Source: Lacisediminimonas profundi (lineage in GTDB: Bacteria; Pseudomonadota; Gammaproteobacteria; Burkholderiales; Burkholderiaceae_D). From it: 64,000 nucleotides of DNA. Shown here one piece after another: positions 58,523-64,000 of the stretch (the first letter of the stretch is position 1; every line of letters begins with the position of its first letter). The translations under genes and the position numbers were made by a program. Location of the stretch: the NCBI RefSeq assembly GCF_008831265.1, contig NZ_VTTH01000004.1, forward strand, positions 372,001 to 436,000, in the 5' to 3' direction. The notes below the pieces were generated by a model. That model had not been told where the DNA came from, did not search any database, and saw nothing but the letters and a program-made list of their open reading frames with translations.

Positions 58523-58573
58523 CTTGGTGGCCCGGGGCGGAATCGAACCACCGACACAAGGATTTTCAATCCT
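58523..58573. repeat. attR, 51-bp direct repeat
   Basis: Identical to 42227-42277. This copy forms the 3' part of the intact tRNA-Phe gene, so integration kept the tRNA functional. Confidence 0.95.
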
Positions 58574-58600
58574 CTGCTCTACCGACTGAGCTACCAGGCC
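58525..58600 (-). tRNA. tRNA-Phe (GAA)
   Basis: A 76-nt cloverleaf. The acceptor stem is GGCCTGG with CCGGGCC, the anticodon loop is TTGAAAA with anticodon GAA, the T-loop is GGTTCGATTCC, and CCA is encoded. The 3' 49 bases come from the integrated element. Confidence 0.97.
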
Positions 58601-58719
58601 AAGGGGCGCAAGTATAGCAAAGGTAATTCATTTGTGCAAAGCCCTCATGAAGAATTCCTCTAAACCATGCAGCTATAATGAGCGCTACATCTCTGGCATC
58701 CAAGCGGCGCAATCAGTCA

Positions 58720-59904
58720 ATGAATTACCAATGCGACATCTGCATCGTGGGCAACGGTGCAATTGGCAAGGCAGCGGCCGTCGGCCTGGCCCAATCGGGC
58801 TTGTCGGTCGTTCTCCTTTGTCCTCCTGGCCCGCAGCGGCAGGAAACTGCCTCCTGGGACACCCGTGTTTTCGCTCTTAACCGCATTGCGAGAGACCTGC
58901 TTTCCGGACTGCGGGTCTGGGACGCGCTCGATCATGCAAGGGTGGCACCGGTGGAATCGATGGTCGTGCATGGCGACAGCGCTCGCGCTGGCAAGCTTTC
59001 GTTTGACGCTTATAGCGCGCGTGCGACGGAACTGGCGTGGATTGTGGAAGACAGCAACCTGGAGCGGGCGCTCGATGGCGCGGTCCGCTTCGCGCCCAAG
59101 CTGACGGTGGTAGACGGCCTGGCGGAATGCATCGAGACCGATGCAGCTGCGGTAATGGTTGCTCTGCAGGATGGTCGCAGCATCCATGCCGACCTGCTGG
59201 TGGGTGCCGATGGCCGCCAGTCCTGGGTGCGCGGTCAATGCGACATCGGCATCACCTACCGGCCCTACGGCCAGAAGGCGGTGGTATGCAACTTCGAATG
59301 CGAGATTCCTCATCACGGCGCTGCGCAGCAGTGGTTCACCGACAAGCAGGGCATCGTCGCGCTGCTGCCGTTGCCCGGCAACCGGGTTTCGCTGGTCTGG
59401 TCGGCGCCTGACGCACTGGCGGAGCAGATCATGCGGGATCCGCTGTCATTATTGGCAGAGACACTGACGCAGCTGCCGGGACAGATGGTGGGCCGCCTTA
59501 CGCCATTGCAGCCGGAAGCGGTGCAGGCGGTGCCCCTGATGTTCCTGAAAGCCGAGTCGATGATTGCCCCGCGGGTGGTGCTCGCCGGCGATGCCGCGCA
59601 TGCGGTGCATCCGCTGGCCGGCCATGGCATGAACCTGGGGTTTGGCGATGTCGCCGCGCTGATGCGGATCCTGTCCGAACGCGAGGCCGGACGCGACTGC
59701 GGCGACGAGCGGTTGCTGAGGCGTTATGCCCGTGCCAGGAAGGAAGATGTTTTGCTGATGCAATTGGCCACCGATGGCCTGGAACGCTTGTTCTCGGCCG
59801 ACCTGGAGCCGGTGCGGGTATTGCGCAACCTGGGAATGGATGTGCTGGATCGGCTGCCGTTCATCAAGCGTCGCCTGATTACCCATGCAATGGGTTCGTT
59901 CTGA
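58720..59904 (+). CDS. UbiH/UbiF-family FAD-dependent hydroxylase
   Basis: A 394-residue flavoprotein monooxygenase of the ubiquinone-biosynthesis type: ICIVGNGAIGKA dinucleotide fold near the start and the GDAAHAVHPLAGHGMNLGF FAD/substrate motif near residue 290. It hydroxylates an aromatic ring in the quinone pathway. The start at 58720 is chosen because the FAD strand begins at once. Which ring position it modifies (UbiH, UbiF or UbiI-like) is not clear. Confidence 0.9.
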   Translation: MNYQCDICIVGNGAIGKAAAVGLAQSGLSVVLLCPPGPQRQETASWDTRVFALNRIARDLLSGLRVWDALDHARVAPVESMVVHGDSARAGKLSFDAYSARATELAWIVEDSNLERALDGAVRFAPKLTVVDGLAECIETDAAAVMVALQDGRSIHADLLVGADGRQSWVRGQCDIGITYRPYGQKAVVCNFECEIPHHGAAQQWFTDKQGIVALLPLPGNRVSLVWSAPDALAEQIMRDPLSLLAETLTQLPGQMVGRLTPLQPEAVQAVPLMFLKAESMIAPRVVLAGDAAHAVHPLAGHGMNLGFGDVAALMRILSEREAGRDCGDERLLRRYARARKEDVLLMQLATDGLERLFSADLEPVRVLRNLGMDVLDRLPFIKRRLITHAMGSF

Positions 59905-59923
59905 ATTTTCAATGGAATATGCA

Positions 59924-60670
59924 ATGACAAAATCGATTCGTACCCTGCCGGCGCTGCTGCCGGGGATGCTGCTGGCAGTGCTGCTGGCGCTGGCTTCATT
60001 TTCCGTGATGGCGGAGACCGCGCAGGAGGCCAGCGTGCGCAAGTTGGTCCAATCCCATATCGGGAATGAGGCAAAAATCGAAACGGTGAAGAAAACCCCG
60101 TACTCGGGGATGTTCGAGATACGGGTGGGCAACGATATTTTCTACACCGACGCCCAGGCGAAATACATTTTCGTGGGCCGCATTCTTGATGCGAAGACCT
60201 CGCGCGACTTCACCCGTGAAAGGATAGAGGAAATCAGCAAGGTCAAGTTTTCCGACCTGCCGCTCGAGTCCGCGCTGAAAACAGTGAAGGGGAACGGCAA
60301 GCGCGTGATCGCGATTTTTGAAGATCCTAACTGCGGCTACTGCAAACGCTTCCGGCGCACGCTGCAAGACGTCGACAACATCACCGTCTATACCTTCCTG
60401 TACAACATTCTGTCGGAAGACTCCAATGTCAAGTCACGCAATGTGTGGTGCAGCAAGGACCGCAACAAGGCATGGGACGACTGGATGCTGTCCGGCAAAG
60501 CGGCGCCTGATGCTGCCGAGGGTTGCACCACGCCGAATGAGCGTGTGTATGAACTCGGACGCAAGCTGAAGATCACGGGTACGCCGACGATCTTCTTCGC
60601 GGATGGCACTCGTGCCGCGGGTGCGCTGGACGCGAAAGCACTGGAAGCCAGGCTTGCCACGGTGAAGTAA
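59924..60670 (+). CDS. dsbC: Thiol:disulfide interchange protein DsbC
   Basis: A 248-residue periplasmic disulfide isomerase. A signal sequence ends at VMA (residue 30), then the dimerisation domain, then the thioredoxin fold with the CGYC active site (C137, C140) and the cis-proline GTPT. The second cysteine pair (VWCSK, EGCTT) is also present. GGA lies 8 bases before the ATG at 59924; 59912 is an alternative start. It is 20 bases after the hydroxylase gene. Confidence 0.95.
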   Translation: MTKSIRTLPALLPGMLLAVLLALASFSVMAETAQEASVRKLVQSHIGNEAKIETVKKTPYSGMFEIRVGNDIFYTDAQAKYIFVGRILDAKTSRDFTRERIEEISKVKFSDLPLESALKTVKGNGKRVIAIFEDPNCGYCKRFRRTLQDVDNITVYTFLYNILSEDSNVKSRNVWCSKDRNKAWDDWMLSGKAAPDAAEGCTTPNERVYELGRKLKITGTPTIFFADGTRAAGALDAKALEARLATVK

Positions 60671-60674
60671 GGCA

Positions 60675-62471
60675 ATGAAAAACGCTGTCCGCTATTCGAT
60701 TGTCCCCGGCGATCCGGCTGCCCATCTGTTCTTCGTCACCCTGACGGTAGATAGACCGGCCAGTGAGGGCCAGCAGTTGATGCTGCCGGCGTGGATACCC
60801 GGCAGCTACATGATCCGGGAGTTCGCGCGCAATATCGTGCGCATTCAGGCGCAGTGCCAGGGCCGCAAGGTCGCGCTGCGCAAGGTCGACAAGCATACAT
60901 GGCAGGCGGCGCCGTGCGACGGGCCGCTGGTGGTGCAGTATGAGGTCTATGCGTGGGACCTGTCGGTGCGCACCGCGCATCTGGACCAGACCCATGGATT
61001 CTTCAACGGCACCAGCGTTTTCCTGCAGGTTTGCGGGCAGGAGAATGAACCGCACCTGGTGGAGATATTGCCGCCGGAGGGCGAGCAGTATGCCGCCTGG
61101 CGGGTCGCGACTTCGCTGCAGGAAGCAAAGGCAAAGCGCTATGGATTCGGCAGTTACATCGCGGCGGATTACGACGAACTGATCGATCATCCGGTCGAAA
61201 TGGGCAGCTTCGCGCTCTCCACTTTCCGGGCCCACGGCGTAGCCCACGACATCGTCATCACCGGACAGGTGCCCAACCTGGACCTTGCACGGTTGGCAGC
61301 GGACTTGCGCAAGATCTGCGAGACGCAGATTGCGTTGTTCGATCCGCATGGCAAGCGGGCGCCGATGAAGCGCTATGTGTTCATGACGCTGGCGGTGGGT
61401 GACGGCTACGGTGGCCTGGAGCACCGCGCGTCAACTGCGCTGATCTGCTCCAGGAACGACCTTCCGGTCAAAGGGCAGAAGGAAATCAGCGAGGGTTACC
61501 GGACTTATCTGGGCTTGTGCAGCCACGAGTATTTCCACACCTGGAATGTGAAGCGCATCAAGCCGGCCGCGTTCGCTCCCTACGACCTGCGGGTCGAGAA
61601 CTACACCTCGCTGTTATGGCTGTTCGAGGGCCTCACCAGTTACTACGACGACCTGATGCTGGTGCGCAGCGGCCTGATTGACGAGGCCGCCTACTGCAAA
61701 CTGGTGAGCAAGACACTCAACAACGTCCTGCGCGGCAGTGGCCGCAAGAAACAGAGCGTGGCCGAATCGAGCTTCGATGCCTGGGTGAAGTATTACCGTC
61801 AGGACGAGAACGCCACCAATGCGGTGGTGAGCTATTACGCGAAAGGCGCGCTGATCGGCTTGGCGCTGGACCTGACGATACGCGCCGGCACGTGCGGCAA
61901 GAGGTCGCTGGATGACGTGATGCGCGCGCTGTGGGATCGCTTTGGGCGCGAGTTCTATGCGTCCGGCGGTGGGCAGGGCGTGACCGAATCGGTGGTGGAG
62001 GCCTTGCTGGAGGAAGTTGCCGGTTTCTCGCTGAAGCGATTCCTGGCGCGCCATGTTCATGGCACGGAGGATGTGCCCTTGGCCGATCTGCTCGAGCCTT
62101 TCGGGATCGGGATTGAAGACGGTCGAAAGAAGGCGAAACCTGGCTTGGGGGCGCGCACGGCCAAGGAAGGAAACGACTGCAAGCTGGCGGCTGTGTACGA
62201 ATACGGCGCTGCGCATCAGGCGGGCTTGTCAGCGGGAGATATCCTGGTAGCGATCGATGGACTGCGCGTCACTGCCGGTAACCTGGACACGCTGCTGGGG
62301 CGCTACCGGGTCGGCGACACCGTGACGGTGCATGCATTCCGCCGCGATGAACTGATGGAGAAGCGACTCATCGTGGCCGCAGACGATACACCCAAGTTTG
62401 AACTGACGCCGTCGACCAAGCCCGCCAGCGCTGTGAAGTTGCGTGCGGCCTGGCTGGCCAGCAAGGGCTGA
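60675..62471 (+). CDS. M61-family metallopeptidase with PDZ domain
   Basis: A 598-residue peptidase. The zinc motif HEYFH is at 284-288, the upstream GGLEHRAS segment is typical of glycyl aminopeptidases, and a PDZ domain lies at about 500-580 (HQAGLSAGDILVAIDG). No signal sequence is visible. It starts 4 bases after dsbC, so the two are probably co-transcribed. Confidence 0.93.
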   Translation: MKNAVRYSIVPGDPAAHLFFVTLTVDRPASEGQQLMLPAWIPGSYMIREFARNIVRIQAQCQGRKVALRKVDKHTWQAAPCDGPLVVQYEVYAWDLSVRTAHLDQTHGFFNGTSVFLQVCGQENEPHLVEILPPEGEQYAAWRVATSLQEAKAKRYGFGSYIAADYDELIDHPVEMGSFALSTFRAHGVAHDIVITGQVPNLDLARLAADLRKICETQIALFDPHGKRAPMKRYVFMTLAVGDGYGGLEHRASTALICSRNDLPVKGQKEISEGYRTYLGLCSHEYFHTWNVKRIKPAAFAPYDLRVENYTSLLWLFEGLTSYYDDLMLVRSGLIDEAAYCKLVSKTLNNVLRGSGRKKQSVAESSFDAWVKYYRQDENATNAVVSYYAKGALIGLALDLTIRAGTCGKRSLDDVMRALWDRFGREFYASGGGQGVTESVVEALLEEVAGFSLKRFLARHVHGTEDVPLADLLEPFGIGIEDGRKKAKPGLGARTAKEGNDCKLAAVYEYGAAHQAGLSAGDILVAIDGLRVTAGNLDTLLGRYRVGDTVTVHAFRRDELMEKRLIVAADDTPKFELTPSTKPASAVKLRAAWLASKG

Positions 62472-62492
62472 CCGGCCCGCCACGCAGGGCTG

Positions 62493-63293
62493 TCAGTCGA
62501 AAAGCCGGGCCAGTTCGGCGCCCGGATCGTCGGCGCGCATGAAGGCTTCGCCGATCAGGAACGCATGTACGCCAGCCTGGCGCATGCGGGTCACGTCATC
62601 GCGCTGCAGTATTCCCGACTCGGTCACCACCAGCTTGTCCTTGCTGATTTGCGGCAGCAAGTTGATCGTTGTCTGCAGCGATGTTTCGAAGGTGCGCAGG
62701 TTGCGGTTGTTGACGCCGAGCAGGGCAGTCTTCAGGCGCAGCGCCGATTCGAGCTCCTTGTCGTCATGCACCTCGACCAGCACGCCCATGCCCAGCTCAT
62801 GCGCGCAGGCTTCGAGTTCGGCCATGAGGCCGGCATCAAGGGCCGCCACGATCAGCAGGATGCAGTCGGCTCCCCACGAGCGGGCTTCGTAGACCTGGTA
62901 CATGTCGACGATGAAATCCTTCCTCAGCGCCGGCAGTGCGCAGGCGGCGCGCGCCTCTTTCAGGTAATCAGGCGAGCCCTGGAAAAACTGGACGTCGGTG
63001 AGGACTGACAGGCAGGCCGCTCCATTGCCGGCGTAGCTGGCTGCAATCTCGCCGGGCCGGAAGTCCGGGCGCAGCACGCCTTTGGATGGCGATGCTTTCT
63101 TGATTTCCGCAATCACGCCGGCTTTGCCGGCGGCGATCTTTCCGCGCAGGGATGCTTCAAAACCGCGCACCGATTGTTGCGCTTCGCGGTTGCTTTCCAC
63201 GTCACGACGAAGGCTTGCGAGATCTTGCCGCTTGCTGGCGGCGCGCACTTCGTCTGCTTTGACGTCGAGGATTTTTTTCAGGATATCGGACAT
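62493..63293 (-). CDS. trpC: Indole-3-glycerol phosphate synthase
   Basis: A 266-residue TIM-barrel enzyme of tryptophan synthesis. [37 protein letters not shown] and the final [12 protein letters not shown] segment are typical. The start at 63293 (MSDILKKI) is standard. It follows trpD by one base and faces the M61 gene tail-to-tail. Confidence 0.97.
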   Translation of the reverse strand: MSDILKKILDVKADEVRAASKRQDLASLRRDVESNREAQQSVRGFEASLRGKIAAGKAGVIAEIKKASPSKGVLRPDFRPGEIAASYAGNGAACLSVLTDVQFFQGSPDYLKEARAACALPALRKDFIVDMYQVYEARSWGADCILLIVAALDAGLMAELEACAHELGMGVLVEVHDDKELESALRLKTALLGVNNRNLRTFETSLQTTINLLPQISKDKLVVTESGILQRDDVTRMRQAGVHAFLIGEAFMRADDPGAELARLFD

Positions 63294-63294
63294 G

Positions 63295-64000
63295 TCAGGC
63301 GGCGCCGAGTCGTTGTGTGGTTTGTACGAACTGCTCGACCTTGCGCAAGGCGGCGCCGGAGGAGATCGTTTCACGCGCCTTCACCAGTCCTGCCTCGATC
63401 GAGGGAACGACGTTCGCTGCATATAGTGCGGTGGCGGCGTTCAGGGCGACGATTTCACGCACCGGTCCGGGCTCATCGTTCAGCGCTTCCAGGACCCGGG
63501 CTTTGGATTCCCCGGCGCCGTTGACCTTGAAATTGCGGGTCGAAACCATCTGCAGGCCGTAATCTTCAGGATGGATCTCGTATTCGCGGATCTCGCCGTT
63601 AACCAGTTCGCCCACCATTGTCGAGGCGCCCAGCGATACCTCGTCCAGGTTGTCGCGGCCCCAGACCACGACCGCGTGCCTGGTGCCCAGTCGTTGCAGC
63701 ACGCGTACCAGGATGCCGACCAGGTCGGGATGGAATACGCCCATCAGGATGTTTGGCGCGCCGGCCGGATTGGTGAGTGGTCCGAGGATGTTGAAGATCG
63801 TGCGTACGCCCAGTTCCTTGCGAACCGGCGCGGCGTGCCTCATGGCGGCATGGTGATTCGGCGCGAACATGAAGCCGATGCCGGTTTCTTCGATTGACTG
63901 CGCGACTTGCTCGGGTTTCAGGTTGATGTTGGCGCCCAATGCCTCGAGCACATCGGCGCTGCCGGAAGAGGACGAGACGCTGCGGCCGCCATGCTTGGCA
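63295..64000 (-). CDS. trpD: Anthranilate phosphoribosyltransferase, 5' end outside window
   Basis: The C-terminal 234 or so residues of TrpD. The frame is open to the window edge, and the [18 protein letters not shown] motif of the family is read from the last bases. [35 protein letters not shown] follows, all typical. It transfers a phosphoribosyl group to anthranilate. The missing part would lie beyond base 64000. Confidence 0.96.
   Translation of the reverse strand, partial: AKHGGRSVSSSSGSADVLEALGANINLKPEQVAQSIEETGIGFMFAPNHHAAMRHAAPVRKELGVRTIFNILGPLTNPAGAPNILMGVFHPDLVGILVRVLQRLGTRHAVVVWGRDNLDEVSLGASTMVGELVNGEIREYEIHPEDYGLQMVSTRNFKVNGAGESKARVLEALNDEPGPVREIVALNAATALYAANVVPSIEAGLVKARETISSGAALRKVEQFVQTTQRLGAA

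Larger units (their letters stand above)
42227..58573. mobile_element. Integrated phage-like or satellite element in tRNA-Phe
   Basis: A 16.3-kb element bounded by a 51-bp direct repeat. The left copy is a bare tRNA 3' fragment; the right copy completes an intact tRNA-Phe. The integrase gene lies directly inside the left end. Most genes run on the plus strand in overlapping chains with phage-like functions (HTH regulators, helicase, primase, one virion-like protein). No terminase, portal, capsid, tail or lysis gene was recognised. The right third is an accessory zone with opposite-strand genes. Confidence 0.92.

Noticed and set aside
42227-58573. Interpretation of the whole element as an intact prophage
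   Set aside because: Terminase, portal, capsid, tail and lysis genes were looked for and not recognised; one virion-like gene is not enough.
1-64000. CRISPR arrays, insertion sequences and riboswitches
   Set aside because: No regularly spaced repeats, transposase genes with terminal inverted repeats, or recognisable riboswitch cores were seen on reading both strands, though a weak riboswitch could be missed without a covariance search.

Overview
The window is high-GC betaproteobacterial chromosome, most like an Oxalobacteraceae-type member of the Burkholderiales. That placement rests on the type A RNase P RNA, on the core gene order ubiH-like / dsbC / M61 peptidase / trpC / trpD, and on a Bug-type (TctC) binding protein. 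It is an inference from gene content, not a database match.

Layout. (1) 1-1281: a degenerate ABC ATPase domain and rnpB. (2) 1560-4100, plus strand: an RfaH/NusG-paralogue antiterminator and a WbpM-type nucleotide-sugar 4,6-dehydratase. (3) 4139-30916, all minus strand: about 25 tightly packed or overlapping genes read from pseC leftwards to a PglC-type initiating sugar transferase. They encode pseudaminic acid synthesis (pseC, an SpsF-aminotransferase fusion, pseG, pseH, pseI), a UDP-2-acetamido-2,6-dideoxy-L-hexose branch, a CDP-6-deoxyhexose branch (rfbF, rfbG, an RmlC-like epimerase, reductases), glycosyltransferases, a Wzx flippase and a Wzy-like polymerase. The leader carries a perfect 12-base ops element (31048-31059, minus strand), the known recruitment site of RfaH, so the gene at 1560 is probably its regulator. 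(4) 31443-33905: a two-gene catabolic unit and an orphan CdiI-like immunity gene. (5) 33976-41504, minus strand: a second sugar operon whose components parallel the Arn lipid-modification route (aminotransferase, formyltransferase, ArnC-like GT2, ArnE-like small transporter, large polytopic GT-C-like protein), plus two methyltransferases and a WbqC protein. Together these look like an O-antigen/capsule island between rnpB and tRNA-Phe.

(6) 42227-58573: a 16.3-kb integrated element in the 3' half of tRNA-Phe, bounded by a 51-bp direct repeat. It has a tyrosine integrase, small HTH proteins, an SF2 helicase, a zinc-ribbon/Toprim primase, one virion-like protein, a serine recombinase, and a right-end accessory zone. 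That zone holds an NYN-domain nuclease behind its own promoter, a short hairpin RNA and a terminator, a decayed P4-type integrase, lipoproteins and unknown genes. No terminase, portal, capsid, tail or lysis genes were recognised, so it is either a satellite-like element or a deletion remnant.

(7) 58525-64000: the restored tRNA-Phe, then housekeeping genes for a ubiquinone-type hydroxylase, DsbC, an M61 peptidase, TrpC and a TrpD cut by the window edge.

The most interesting signals are the RfaH/ops pairing, the NYN nuclease behind an RNA-terminator leader (type III toxin-antitoxin-like layout), the Arn-like formamido-sugar operon without a deformylase, and a single inverting dehydratase apparently feeding two sugar pathways.
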